64,000 bases of DNA from Microbacterium rhizosphaerae (GCF_034120055.1 NZ_CP139368.1:3100001-3164000); one strand, 5' to 3'; positions 1-8,906 are shown, counted from the first letter of the stretch. Program-made: numbers and translations. The notes: generated by a model not told the origin, from the letters alone.

Positions 1-756
1 CGTCGGCTCGCCGCGCCACGCGTGCACGCGCAGCGGTCCGACGAGGTAGCCGTCGCGCGGGTCGAGCGGATGGGCGACGTTCGCGACGAGCAGGATGAGC
101 GGGAGCTCGGCGACGAGGGTCACCGAGGTGCCCGCGCCCGCCGAGCCCGTCCACGCCGCGTCCCCGTCGGGGCCGACGCGTACACCCTGGAAGAACGAGA
201 TGCTCGGCGGCAGGTCGCGCGAGGCGAGCCCGTGCTTCGCGCCCGCCTTGACGAACAGGGCACGCCCCGAGGGCGCCGGTCCCTCCGGACGTGCATCGCC
301 GTAGCGCGCCAGGTTGCCGGCATCCGTCGAGGTTCCGAACAGCGCATCGTGACGGCCGGAGTTGTCCTCGATGATCGTCGCGAGCGCGCGCCCGTCGCCC
401 GAGAGCAGCGGGTGCCCGGCGCCGAGGTACGCCTGCCACGGGATCTTCACCGTGTCCGCGGCATTCAGCCGCTCCCACGGCTCCAGCGCGTTGAACAGAA
501 CCACATGCGCGTTCGCGTCTCCCGTCGGATCGTCGAAGCGGATGCGGGTGCCGCGGGCAACGACCCGGTGGGTGTAGCCGCCCGGCGCGACGGTCTCCGC
601 CCAGATCAGCTCCGCAGCGTCGACGCCGTCCGGAACGAAGGGCGACGAGGAGGCGGGGAGGTACGGCATCCACTCGCTCGTGAGACTCCCCTGCGCGCGC
701 GCATCGGCGCGCGCGTTGCCCACGGTGTCGGTCGTGTGCTCGGCCGCAAGGCTCAT
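1..756 (-). CDS. DUF1989 family protein, UAAP1-like (partial, runs off the window)
   Basis: The 252 codons visible have no stop before the window edge, so the C-terminus is missing. The protein resembles the urea-carboxylase-associated proteins UAAP1/UAAP2 of the DUF1989 family; a typical stretch is EDNSGRHDALFG near residue 130. Members beside so-called urea carboxylase genes have been shown to be carboxyguanidine deiminase subunits, so a role in guanidine or urea nitrogen use is likely, but the partner genes lie outside the window. The ATG at 754-756 overlaps the bioY stop (ATGA), so the two genes are translationally coupled. Supplying biotin beside a biotin-dependent carboxylase pathway makes functional sense. 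Which DUF1989 subgroup this is cannot be settled from the fragment. Confidence 0.8.
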   Translation of the reverse strand, partial: MSLAAEHTTDTVGNARADARAQGSLTSEWMPYLPASSSPFVPDGVDAAELIWAETVAPGGYTHRVVARGTRIRFDDPTGDANAHVVLFNALEPWERLNAADTVKIPWQAYLGAGHPLLSGDGRALATIIEDNSGRHDALFGTSTDAGNLARYGDARPEGPAPSGRALFVKAGAKHGLASRDLPPSISFFQGVRVGPDGDAAWTGSAGAGTSVTLVAELPLILLVANVAHPLDPRDGYLVGPLRVHAWRGEPT

Positions 757-1352
757 CGTCCGGCCTTCCCCGTGAGGCGGGCGATGACCGCCCAGGCGCC
801 GGGGAGCAGCATTGCGGCCGCAGCCAGCTTGATGAGGTCACCGACGAGGAACGGTGCGAGTCCGACACCGACGGCGACGGAGAGGGGCATCCCGAGCGCG
901 ACGGCGAGCCACGGGACGCCGACGAGGTAGACGGTCGCTGAGCCGGCGAGCAGGGCGCCGACGGTCGGAAGGATGCGGCCGCCCCCGCGTTCGGCGATGA
1001 AGCCGACGATCCAGGCGGCGAGGACGAACCCGACGAGATAGCCGCCGGTCGCGCCGAACACGACGTGCGCACCACCCGAGGCGGATGCGAAGACCGGGAG
1101 TCCGATGACTCCCGCGGCGAGGTAGACGAGCATCGACAACGCGCCGCGCAGCGAACCGAGCGCCGCGCCGACGAGCAGGACGCTGAAGGTCTGCAGCGTG
1201 AACGGCACGGGCTGCAGCGGGACGACGATCTGTGCGGCGAGCGCGGTCAGCAGCGCTCCCCCGCCGACGAGAACGACGTCGGCGAGGAGAGAGCGCGGGA
1301 CGACGAGGTCGATGAGGGGCGCCGTGCGGCGCGAGACGTGGACGGTGGACAT
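753..1352 (-). CDS. bioY: biotin transporter BioY
   Basis: A 199-residue, very hydrophobic protein with about six membrane segments, the size and pattern of the BioY substrate-binding (S) component of ECF-type biotin transporters. It begins MSTVHVSRRTAPL; the family glycine-rich stretch GGAHVVFGATGGYLVGF lies in the middle. BioY captures biotin at the membrane, alone or with the EcfA/EcfT module, which is not in this window. The ATG has GGGGAG upstream. The stop overlaps the start of the DUF1989 gene. A near-perfect palindrome lies 21 bp before the start, so the operon is probably controlled by a repressor binding there. Confidence 0.93.
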   Translation of the reverse strand: MSTVHVSRRTAPLIDLVVPRSLLADVVLVGGGALLTALAAQIVVPLQPVPFTLQTFSVLLVGAALGSLRGALSMLVYLAAGVIGLPVFASASGGAHVVFGATGGYLVGFVLAAWIVGFIAERGGGRILPTVGALLAGSATVYLVGVPWLAVALGMPLSVAVGVGLAPFLVGDLIKLAAAAMLLPGAWAVIARLTGKAGR

Positions 1353-1372
1353 GGCCTGCTCCCCTGCTCCGG

Positions 1373-1394
1373 ATACCTGTCGAGCGACAGGTAT
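1373..1394. promoter_or_regulatory. 22-bp palindrome upstream of bioY, candidate operator
   Basis: Two perfect 10-bp arms, ATACCTGTCG and CGACAGGTAT, are separated by two bases. On the minus strand the arm begins within a TATACC sequence that could be the bioY -10 box, so a bound repressor would block RNA polymerase. The motif does not match the BioQ site I know from Corynebacterium, so the regulator is unknown. Confidence 0.6.
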
Positions 1395-1652
1395 AGGAAA
1401 GCTTGGCCAGGACGCGTGTCGAGTCGGTTGTCGTCACGTTTCGCGCGTGTAACACCTCCTTCACCTCCGATCGGAGGCATGAGGACGTGTCAGTCGCACG
1501 CCTCAGGCGGGTCTGGGGCATCGCCGTCGCGTGCGAGGTGCGCTCGCCTGCGCACCGTGAATGCGAGAAGCGCAGCTCGTCGGGTCGCCGTGCTCTGGCC
1601 AGGTGAGCGAGCTCGGACGCGCTCCGACGCCGTCGAACGAGCATGGGGATAG
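1395..1652. other. non-coding stretch between bioY and tRNA-Thr
   Basis: No reading frame here looks coding. It contains a perfect 14-bp palindrome, CCTCCGATCGGAGG at 1464-1477, about 112 bp upstream of bioY on the minus strand. This could be a second regulatory site for the bioY operon or a small hairpin. I looked for a guanidine riboswitch because of the DUF1989 gene and did not recognise one. Confidence 0.5.
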
Positions 1653-1728
1653 TGGAGCCGCTTTGGGGAATCGAACCCCAGACCTATTCATTACGAGTGA
1701 ATCGCTCTGCCGACTGAGCTAAAGCGGC
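1653..1728 (-). tRNA. tRNA-Thr (anticodon CGT)
   Basis: On the minus strand the cloverleaf starts GCCGCTT and closes with AAGCGGC. The anticodon stem ATTCA/TGAAT holds the loop CTCGTAA, giving anticodon CGT, which reads ACG. The T-loop GGTTCGATTCC is canonical. The 3' CCA is encoded at 1653-1655. Confidence 0.97.
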
Positions 1729-1803
1729 GTGTGCTTCGCCCTGCGAGGCACGAGTAACGAGTTTACACGGCGGCGGCGCCGACACGAAACCGAGCCGGGC
1801 TCG

Positions 1804-3357
1804 TCAGCCGCAGTGCAGTCCGTCCTTCGGCACCGTCCCCTTGATGAGGTATGCATCGATCGCGGTGTCGACGCACACGTTGCCCTTGTTGTATCCGGTG
1901 TGGCCCTCGCCGACACGCGTCACAAGCACACCCGACGACAGCTGATCGGCCAAGGAGACCGCCCACGAATAGGGCGTGGCCGGGTCGTTGGTCGTGCCGA
2001 TGACGACGATCGGGGCGGCCCCGTTCGCCGCGATCTTCCCGGGCTTGCCCGTGGCGGGGTAGGGCCAGCTGTCGCAGATGCTGACATCGGGGTTCGACCA
2101 ATAGGGCGCGATCGTCGGCGCCTTCGCCTTCAGCTCGGCCTGCGCGGCATCCTTCTCGGCCTGTGTCGCGTCGTTCGGGTAGTCCATGCACTGGTACGTG
2201 TTGAACGCCTCGAAGAGGTTGTCGGTGTACTTGCCTTCGGGAGTCCGGTTGTAATAGAAGTCGGCGAGCTGGAAGGCGACGTTCGGGTCGCCCGCGAGCA
2301 CGTCCTTGAGCGCTTCGGTGAGGTACTTCCAGCTGTCCTGCGAATACAGGGCCGCGACGATCCCGGTCATGAGCGAGTCGGCGCCGAGGTAGCGTCCGTC
2401 ATCGTTCTTGAGGGGCTTGGCATCCACACTCGCGAGCAGGGTTCCGAGATCGGCCATCGCATCGTCGACCGTGCCGCGGAAGGGGCACCCGCTCTTCTTG
2501 AGGCAGTCCGCCATGTACGCGCGCAGCGCCGACTCGAAGCCGATACCCTGTGTGACGCCGGACTGCAGCGATGACACCGACGGATCGACTGCGCCGTCGA
2601 GCACGAATCGCCCGACCCGCTCCGGGTAGAGGTTCGCGTAGGTCGCGCCGAGCATCGTGCCGTACGAGTAGCCGAGGTAGTCGAGCTTGGACTCGCCCAG
2701 GACTGCGCGCAGCACATCCATGTCGCGCGCGGCGTTCTCGGTGGTGATGTACTGCAGGATCCCCTTGCTGTTCTGGTCGCAGGACTCGGCGAACCTCGTG
2801 TTGTTCTCCTTCAGCTGCGCGTCCCATGCGGCGCTCCCGCGCGTTCCGCTCGGGATGTCGAACAGATACGAGTCCATGTCCTTCGCGTCGAGGCAGACGA
2901 CCGACGTCGATGCGCCGACGCCCCGCGGGTCGAACCCGATCACGTCGTACGCGTTCTCCACCGTCTTGTCGACGGCGGTGCTCATCCCGTCGCGTACGAA
3001 CTGCACGCCGCTCTCGCCCGGACCGCCCGGATTGGTCACGAGCGATCCGATGCGGGACGAGCTCGGCGCGAGGTGACGGATGACCGCGATCTTCAGGTCG
3101 GCCTTCGACGGGTTCTCCCAGTCGAGCGGGACTTTGATGTCCGCGCATTCGAAGCCCTGCCCGCACGACGTCCACTCGACGTGCTGCCCGTAGTACGGGA
3201 GCAGATCGTCCGAGACCCCCGACGTGTCGGGCGACGCGGTCACGCCCTTCGTCGGAGTCGTCTCCGGCGGGATCATCGAGTACAGACATCCCGAGAGGGC
3301 GATGGATGCGGCGGCCAGTCCGGCGATGACGGCCAGCACTCGGGTTCGTGTTCTCAC
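1804..3357 (-). CDS. lipoprotein alpha/beta hydrolase, TAP-like (tripeptidyl aminopeptidase family)
   Basis: A 517-residue exported hydrolase. The N-terminus is a lipoprotein signal ending in the lipobox LSGC around residue 24, so the mature enzyme should be anchored outside the membrane. The nucleophile elbow GYSYG places the catalytic serine at about residue 231. A TAP-like C-terminal domain with its own Asp/His region (TTNDPATPY, GEGHTGY) follows, as in Streptomyces Slp/Tap tripeptidyl aminopeptidases. I chose the GTG at 3355-3357, which overlaps the holB stop (GTGA) and starts directly at the signal peptide; a longer frame upstream only adds Arg/Pro-rich shadow sequence. Last gene of the topA-tmk-holB operon. 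Confidence 0.9.
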   Translation of the reverse strand: MRTRTRVLAVIAGLAAASIALSGCLYSMIPPETTPTKGVTASPDTSGVSDDLLPYYGQHVEWTSCGQGFECADIKVPLDWENPSKADLKIAVIRHLAPSSSRIGSLVTNPGGPGESGVQFVRDGMSTAVDKTVENAYDVIGFDPRGVGASTSVVCLDAKDMDSYLFDIPSGTRGSAAWDAQLKENNTRFAESCDQNSKGILQYITTENAARDMDVLRAVLGESKLDYLGYSYGTMLGATYANLYPERVGRFVLDGAVDPSVSSLQSGVTQGIGFESALRAYMADCLKKSGCPFRGTVDDAMADLGTLLASVDAKPLKNDDGRYLGADSLMTGIVAALYSQDSWKYLTEALKDVLAGDPNVAFQLADFYYNRTPEGKYTDNLFEAFNTYQCMDYPNDATQAEKDAAQAELKAKAPTIAPYWSNPDVSICDSWPYPATGKPGKIAANGAAPIVVIGTTNDPATPYSWAVSLADQLSSGVLVTRVGEGHTGYNKGNVCVDTAIDAYLIKGTVPKDGLHCG

Positions 3358-4517
3358 AGCGTCCTCCCGCTCGCGACGGTCACGAGCAGACTCTCCAGGG
3401 CAAGGGCGGGGGCGACGTTCTGCTCGAGGTTGCGGCGGGTCAGCGCGATCTTGTCGAGCACGATCAGGGTGCGCTGGGGGCTCCACGATCCGGCGAGCGT
3501 CTCGAGCTCGGGTGCGAGCTCCGAGTTCACCAGGTCATGACGGCCGTACTGCAGCACCACCACGTCTCGGAACATCGACTGCAGGTCGGTCAGCACCCTG
3601 TCGATGCCGTCGCGGAGACTCCGGGTCGCCCGACGCTTCTGCTCCTCCTCGAGGGCGTTCAGCTGCGAGCGGACCGCGGGCGGCACGGCCGCGCCCTCGG
3701 CGACGCCGACCATGCGCAGCAGCTCCGCACGCTCTTGCTCGTTGCGCTCGAGCGTCAGGGCGTCCGCGTCGTCCTTGGCGGCCTTGGCGATCTCGCCGGC
3801 CACGTCGACCGCGTCGCCCACCCCGCGCACGCGCAGGACGCCGCGCAGCGTCAGATCACGCCGGTCGCGGGCGGCGGCATCCGTCGCCAGCCGCTGGGCC
3901 ATGCCGATGTGCCGCTGCGCGTGACGGGCCGACTGCTCGGCGACAGCCGGGTCTGCTCCCGTGCGCTGGACGATGAGGGCTGCGACGTCGGCGACCTCGG
4001 GCTCGCGCAGGCGCAGCGTGCGCACGCGCGAGCGGATCGTCGGCAGCAGGTCGGCGTCGCTCGGCGCGCAGAGCACCCACACCGTGCGCTCGGGCGGCTC
4101 TTCCAGGGCCTTCAGGAGGACGTTGGAGGTGCGCTCCGTCATGCGGTCGGCGTCCTCCATCACGATGACGCGGTAGCGGCCCAGGGACGGCGCGAAGTAC
4201 GAGCGCTCGACGAGGGCGCGCGCATCCTTGATCGAGATGATGACACCCTCGGTGCGCAACGCCGTGATGTCGGGATGCGTGCCCGAGAGCACCTGGTGCA
4301 TCGCCCGCTCGTCGCCCTCCTCGGCGATGAGGGCGGCCGCGAACGCGTGCGCGAGCGTGGAACGACCGGATCCGGGCGGCCCGGTGATGAGCCAGGCATG
4401 GGCGAGGTTCGCGGGATCGGATGCGGCGGCCGACAGCTGGGCGACAGCCTCATCCTGCCCCCACACCTCACCCCACGGCAGGGCGGAGAGCGCGGTCGCG
4501 GGGGCCGTGGCATCCAT
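3354..4517 (-). CDS. holB: DNA polymerase III subunit delta prime
   Basis: A 387-residue clamp-loader subunit of the DnaX/HolB family. The P-loop at residues 46-54 reads GPPGSGRST, with Arg in place of the usual Lys; this fits delta prime, which does not hydrolyse ATP. VIVMEDADRM and the SRC-like RSRVRTL motif follow. The ATG at 4517 is preferred because AGGGTGG lies 5-8 bases upstream; a GTG three codons earlier is possible. It lies 24 bp after tmk and overlaps the downstream hydrolase. The mycobacterial homologue Rv3644c sits next to topA in the same way. Confidence 0.94.
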   Translation of the reverse strand: MDATAPATALSALPWGEVWGQDEAVAQLSAAASDPANLAHAWLITGPPGSGRSTLAHAFAAALIAEEGDERAMHQVLSGTHPDITALRTEGVIISIKDARALVERSYFAPSLGRYRVIVMEDADRMTERTSNVLLKALEEPPERTVWVLCAPSDADLLPTIRSRVRTLRLREPEVADVAALIVQRTGADPAVAEQSARHAQRHIGMAQRLATDAAARDRRDLTLRGVLRVRGVGDAVDVAGEIAKAAKDDADALTLERNEQERAELLRMVGVAEGAAVPPAVRSQLNALEEEQKRRATRSLRDGIDRVLTDLQSMFRDVVVLQYGRHDLVNSELAPELETLAGSWSPQRTLIVLDKIALTRRNLEQNVAPALALESLLVTVASGRTL

Positions 4518-4541
4518 GCTGTCCACCCTAAACGGGGGCGC

Positions 4542-5171
4542 CTACACGCCCGGTGTGAGCAAGGTCTCGATTCGGTCGCGGACCGCTGCGGCGAGCTCGT
4601 CGGCCGGGGCGGATGCATCGAGCACGAGGAACCGCTCCGGCTCCGCCGCGGCAAGTCCCAGGAACGCCTCGCGCACCCGCTCGTGGAAATCGGACTGCTC
4701 GGCCTCCAGCCGGTCGAACGGCTTGTCGTCGGCGTTCAGGCGATCCCGCGCGATGTCGTGATCGAGGTCGAGGAGGACGGTGAGGTCGGGCAGCAGGCCC
4801 TCGGCAGCCCAGACCGACAGCCGTCGGACGTCGTCGGCGCCGAGCACCCGACCGGAGCCCTGATAGGCGATCGACGAATCGAGATAGCGGTCCTGGATGA
4901 CGACCTCGCCGCGCGCGAGTGCAGGCCGGACGACGGTCGCGACATGGTGCGCCCGGTCGGCGGCGTAGAGCAGCGCTTCGGCGCGGGGGGCGACCTCTCC
5001 CCGATGATGGAGGACGATGTCGCGGATCAGCTCACCGACCTCGGTTCCACCGGGTTCGCGCGTGCGCAGCACGATGCGTCCGGCGGAGGTCAGCCACTCC
5101 TCCAGCAGACGCGCCTGAGTCGACTTTCCGACCCCGTCGCCGCCCTCGAATGTGACGAACAGGCCCGTCAC
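4542..5171 (-). CDS. tmk: thymidylate kinase (dTMP kinase)
   Basis: A 209-residue enzyme that phosphorylates dTMP to dTDP. The P-loop GGDGVGKST spans residues 10-18, the DR(Y/H) motif appears as QDRYLDSSIAYQG, and the LID region follows. Its ATG overlaps the topA stop as ATGA, so it is coupled to topA. Length and motif order are normal for bacterial Tmk. Confidence 0.97.
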   Translation of the reverse strand: MTGLFVTFEGGDGVGKSTQARLLEEWLTSAGRIVLRTREPGGTEVGELIRDIVLHHRGEVAPRAEALLYAADRAHHVATVVRPALARGEVVIQDRYLDSSIAYQGSGRVLGADDVRRLSVWAAEGLLPDLTVLLDLDHDIARDRLNADDKPFDRLEAEQSDFHERVREAFLGLAAAEPERFLVLDASAPADELAAAVRDRIETLLTPGV

Positions 5172-7885
5172 TTCTTCGTGCTCTTCGCGGCGCTGCGGGC
5201 GGTCGTCGTACGCGTGGTGCGCTTGGGCGCGGGTCCCTTCGCGCGCTTGTCCGCCAGCAGCTGGACCGCCCGGTCGAACGTGACCGCCATCGCGTCCTCT
5301 CCGCGCGGGATCGTCGCGTTCGTCGTGCCGTCGGTCACGTACGGGCCGAAGCGGCCGTCCTTGAGCTTGATCGGCTTGCCGCTCACCGGGTCGTTCTCGA
5401 ACTCCTTGAGCGCGCTCGAGGCGCGCCGGGCGCCGTACTTCGGTTCGGCGAAGCGCGCGAGCGCCTGGTCGAGCGTGATGGTGAAGATCTGGTCCTCGTC
5501 GTCGAGCGAGCGCGAGTCCGCGCCCTTCTTGATGTACGCGCCGTACCGGCCGTTCTGCGCGGTGATCGGCTCACCGGACTCCGGGTCGGCGCCGACCGTG
5601 CGGGGCAGGTCGAGGAGCTTGAGCGCGGTCTCCAGATCGACGGTGTCGACCGACATCGTCTTGAAGAGGGATGCCGTGCGCGGCTTCGGAGCCGCGGCCG
5701 CCTTCTTGGCCGTGCGCTTCTTGGGGGCGTCCTCGATCTCGCCGGTCTCGAGGTCCGCGGCATCCGGGTCGACCGGATCCTCCTCCTGCACGTACGGCCC
5801 GAACCGGCCGTCCTTGACGACGACGATCTTGCCGTTGGCCGGGTTCTCCCCCAGAACGCGATCGCCCGCGACGGGGGCGTCGATGAGCTCCTGGGCGCGC
5901 GCGGCGGTGAGCTCGTCCGGCGCGAGGTCCTCGGGCACGTTGACGCGACGCGGCGCCGCATCGGGCTGCTGTGGGTCGGAGACCTCCAGATACGGACCGT
6001 ACTTGCCGAAGCGAAGAGTCGCCACGTCGCTGATACGCGTCGAGTTGAGCTCGCGGGCGTCGATCTCGCCGAGGTTGTCGACGACGTTGCGCAGGCCGAC
6101 CTGGGCATCCGAGCCGAAATAGAAGTCCTGCAGCCATCCGACGCGCTGCTGCTCGCCGCGGGCGATCGCGTCGAGGTCGTCCTCGAGCGCCGCCGTGAAG
6201 TCGTAGTCGACGAGGTCGGCGAAGTGCTGCTCGAGCAGCCGGACCACGCTGAAGGCGAGCCAGCTCGGCACGAGCGCCTGCCCCTTCTTCGTGACGTAGC
6301 CGCGCTCGAGGATCACGTCGATGATGCTGGCGAACGTCGACGGGCGGCCGATGCCCTTCTCCTCCAGCGCCTTGACGAGGCTCGCCTCGGTGTAGCGGGG
6401 CTTCGGGGTCGTCGTGTGGCCCTTGGGCTCGACCTCGCGCATCCGGATCTCGTCGCCGACAGCGAGCTGCGGCAGGGACTGGTCGTCGGCGCGGTCGGCG
6501 TCGCTGCGCTTCTCGTCCTTGCCCTCCTCATACGCCTCCAGGAAGCCCTTGAAGGTGTAGACGGTGCCGGATGCGGTGAACTCGGCAAGCTCGCCGTGGG
6601 CGTCGACAGCGAGGGTGACGGTCGTCGTCTCGTATTTGGCGTCGGCCATCTGGCTGGCGACCGTGCGCTTCCAGATGAGGTCGTAGAGCCGCAGCTCGTC
6701 GCGGTCGAGCTCGCCGGACACCTGCGAAGGCGTGCGGAACTCCTCGCCCGACGGGCGGATCGCCTCGTGCGCCTCCTGCGCGTTCTTGCTGTTGCTGCGG
6801 TACACGCGGGGGTTCAGCGGCACGGCCTTCTCGCCGTAGAGCTTCACGGCCTGCGCACGCGCCGCCTGCACCGCCTGGGTGCTCAGGGCGGTCGAGTCGG
6901 TGCGCATGTAGGTGATGAAGCCCTTCTCGTAGAGACGCTGGGCGACGCTCATCGCGTGCTTCGCGCTCATCGAGAGCTTGCGACCCGCCTCCTGCTGCAT
7001 CGTGGAGGTCGTGAACGGGGCGCGCGGGCTGCGGGTCCCGGGCTTCGCCTCGATGCTCGTGACGGACGCGAGCCCCACGGCCTCGACGGCGGCAGCGAGC
7101 GCGCGCGCCCGCTGCTCATCGAGGACGAGCACGGCCTTCTTCAGCACACCGGCGTCGTCGAAGTCGGTGCCGCGGGCGAGCGGGGCGCCGCCGAGGCGCG
7201 CCAGGCGCGAGGTGAACGAGCTCTCCGCGTCGGGATCGTTCGGCGAACGCCTGACGGCGAGCGCCTCGAGGTCCCAGTAGCCGGCCGGGACGAACGCCAT
7301 GCGCTCGCGCTCGCGGTCCACGACGAGACGGGTGGCGGCGGACTGCACGCGACCGGCGGACGTGCCCTGCTGCACCTTCATCCAGAGCACCGGCGACACA
7401 TCCCACCCGTAGAGGCGGTCGAGGATGCGACGGGTCTCCTGCGCGTCGACGAGCGCGAGGTCGAGCTCGCGCGTGTTGTCGACGGCCGCGCGGATCGCGT
7501 CCTTGGTGATCTCGTGGAACACCATGCGCTTGACGGGGACCTTGGGCTTGAGCACCTGGAGCAGGTGCCACGCGATGGCCTCGCCCTCGCGGTCCTCATC
7601 TGTCGCGAGGAGGACCTCGTCGGCATCCTTCAGCGCGCGCTTGAGGTCCGCGACGGTCTTCGTCTTGCGGGCGTTGACGACGTAATAGGGGTCGAACCCG
7701 TTGTCGATGTCGATCGAGTACTTGCCATACGCGGCCTTCTTGTCCGCCGGGATGTCCTTCTTGTCGGCGAGGTCGCGGATGTGGCCGACGGAGCTCAGCA
7801 CCTCGTAGCCGTCCCCCAGATAGCCCTGGATGGACTTCATCTTGGTGGGCGACTCGACGATGACGAGCTTCTTGCCTTGTGCCAC
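5168..7885 (-). CDS. topA: DNA topoisomerase I
   Basis: A 905-residue type IA topoisomerase that relaxes negative supercoils. The Toprim domain begins near the N-terminus (VIVESPTK). The catalytic tyrosine, in FITYMRTDST, is about residue 326. As in mycobacterial TopA, the C-terminus lacks Cys4 zinc fingers and instead has several repeats of the type GRFGPYV or GRYGAYI, then a Lys/Arg/Thr-rich tail. The GTG at 7885 is chosen because GAGGGG lies just upstream and the protein then starts MAQGKKLVIVES; an earlier in-frame start would add an unusual leader. First gene of a four-gene overlapping operon. Confidence 0.97.
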   Translation of the reverse strand: MAQGKKLVIVESPTKMKSIQGYLGDGYEVLSSVGHIRDLADKKDIPADKKAAYGKYSIDIDNGFDPYYVVNARKTKTVADLKRALKDADEVLLATDEDREGEAIAWHLLQVLKPKVPVKRMVFHEITKDAIRAAVDNTRELDLALVDAQETRRILDRLYGWDVSPVLWMKVQQGTSAGRVQSAATRLVVDRERERMAFVPAGYWDLEALAVRRSPNDPDAESSFTSRLARLGGAPLARGTDFDDAGVLKKAVLVLDEQRARALAAAVEAVGLASVTSIEAKPGTRSPRAPFTTSTMQQEAGRKLSMSAKHAMSVAQRLYEKGFITYMRTDSTALSTQAVQAARAQAVKLYGEKAVPLNPRVYRSNSKNAQEAHEAIRPSGEEFRTPSQVSGELDRDELRLYDLIWKRTVASQMADAKYETTTVTLAVDAHGELAEFTASGTVYTFKGFLEAYEEGKDEKRSDADRADDQSLPQLAVGDEIRMREVEPKGHTTTPKPRYTEASLVKALEEKGIGRPSTFASIIDVILERGYVTKKGQALVPSWLAFSVVRLLEQHFADLVDYDFTAALEDDLDAIARGEQQRVGWLQDFYFGSDAQVGLRNVVDNLGEIDARELNSTRISDVATLRFGKYGPYLEVSDPQQPDAAPRRVNVPEDLAPDELTAARAQELIDAPVAGDRVLGENPANGKIVVVKDGRFGPYVQEEDPVDPDAADLETGEIEDAPKKRTAKKAAAAPKPRTASLFKTMSVDTVDLETALKLLDLPRTVGADPESGEPITAQNGRYGAYIKKGADSRSLDDEDQIFTITLDQALARFAEPKYGARRASSALKEFENDPVSGKPIKLKDGRFGPYVTDGTTNATIPRGEDAMAVTFDRAVQLLADKRAKGPAPKRTTRTTTARSAAKSTKK

Positions 7886-7966
7886 GGGTTCCCCTCTTCT
7901 GTCGAAGCACACCATACACACGAGTTCCTGGGAGCGGGACAGCCGTTCGCTCAGCGGGAACCTGCA

Positions 7967-8302
7967 TCATCGCGCGTCGGGCGGGCCTGCGCGAGCCGAC
8001 GCACGAGCCGCGAGAGGGCCGAAGGGCACCCGCACGGTCACCGTCGCGATCAGTCCGTCGACTTCGCATGCGGTGAGGTCCGCACCGGAGCCCTCGGCGA
8101 CACGCCGCGCGATGAGGCACGGCGCTGCATCTTCCGGCACGAGGACGGCACCGGATGCGACATCCGCCGCCGCCAGCGCTGCGGCGTCCGCAGCCGATGC
8201 CGCGCGCTGGGCGGTCGCGGATGCGGCACCCACGCTCGCGAGTCCCAGTCCGAGCGTGGCGGAGACTCCGAGAAGTCCCACCACGAGCACTGCTCCGGCC
8301 AT
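7967..8302 (-). CDS. TadE-like protein of the helicase/secretion neighbourhood (Rv3654c type)
   Basis: A 111-residue protein with one N-terminal membrane segment (VLVVGLLGVSATLGLGLA) followed by the Ala-rich QRAASAADAAALAAAD stretch typical of TadE/TadG-like pilus proteins. Last gene of the tad cluster, three bases after the preceding TadE-like gene. It probably sits in the membrane or is assembled with the pilin, but its exact role is unknown in the whole family. Confidence 0.82.
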   Translation of the reverse strand: MAGAVLVVGLLGVSATLGLGLASVGAASATAQRAASAADAAALAAADVASGAVLVPEDAAPCLIARRVAEGSGADLTACEVDGLIATVTVRVPFGPLAARASARAGPPDAR

Positions 8303-8305
8303 CGC

Positions 8306-8686
8306 TCAGCCGTCCGAGGGTACGACGCCGGATTCGGCGCTTCCTGCGGTGTCATCCAGCGCGTTCTCGTCGAGCGCGCAGGAGCGCGCCCGCAGCTCGA
8401 CACCGATGAGCGGGGCTCCTGCCGGGGCCGTCGCGGTGACGCACACGAGCTCGTTCTCACGCGAGACGAACACCGTCCCGCCCACGTCGGCGACGAGCGC
8501 CGTGCCGCGGTCGGTCTCGCCGCGGCCCGCCAGACGGGCGGCGTCTGCTGCCGCATCCTGCAGCCGTATCTGGTGTCCGCAGGCCGCGAGGATCGCGGCT
8601 CCGAGAGCGAGGACGAGCACCGCCGCCGGCAGGGCGATCGCGAATTCGGCCGTGACCGATCCGCGATCGCCCAGCCGGGCGCTCAT
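8306..8686 (-). CDS. TadE family minor pilin-like protein (Rv3655c type)
   Basis: A 126-residue protein with the TadE signature GSVTAEFAIALPAAVL and a single membrane helix near the N-terminus, then a small extracellular domain. I chose the ATG at 8686; a TTG at 8701 would overlap the DUF4244 gene. TadE proteins are pseudopilins processed by a prepilin peptidase and help assemble Flp/Tad pili. Confidence 0.83.
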   Translation of the reverse strand: MSARLGDRGSVTAEFAIALPAAVLVLALGAAILAACGHQIRLQDAAADAARLAGRGETDRGTALVADVGGTVFVSRENELVCVTATAPAGAPLIGVELRARSCALDENALDDTAGSAESGVVPSDG

Positions 8687-8693
8687 GCGCCGC

Positions 8694-8906
8694 TCATGCA
8701 ACGGTGAGCGCGCGGCGGACGAGATCGGTCAGGATGCCGCGCACCTCATCGCTGCGCATGATGACGACCAGGAGGCCGGCGAAGGCGACGGCCGCCATCG
8801 TCGCCACGGCGTATTCGGCCGTCGCGGCTCCGGTCTCGTCGCCGAACAGCTGGGCCGCGCGGCGCCGTGTCAACGGAATCGGGGCGGTCGGGTCGGTCTT
8901 GGTCAT
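8694..8906 (-). CDS. DUF4244 protein, Flp-pilin-like (Rv3656c type)
   Basis: A 70-residue protein with a basic N-terminus, then DETGAATAEYAVATMAAVAF, which resembles the cleavage region and hydrophobic helix of Flp major pilins (GxxxxEY motif). This makes it the likely structural subunit of the secretion or pilus system. It has a strong ribosome-binding site, AAAGGA, suggesting higher expression than its neighbours. It overlaps the start region of the TadE gene downstream. Confidence 0.85.
   Translation of the reverse strand: MTKTDPTAPIPLTRRRAAQLFGDETGAATAEYAVATMAAVAFAGLLVVIMRSDEVRGILTDLVRRALTVA

Noticed and set aside
1395-1652. guanidine riboswitch upstream of bioY-DUF1989
   Set aside because: I looked for the conserved ykkC-type sequences because of the possible guanidine link and found none.
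3348-6122. 924-codon plus-strand open frame
   Set aside because: It is the antisense shadow of the holB-tmk-topA genes. Its product is a run of Arg/Ser/Gly-rich sequence without domains, as expected opposite GC-rich genes.
6224-8707. 827-codon plus-strand open frame
   Set aside because: Shadow of topA and the TadE genes; no domain, no ribosome-binding site.
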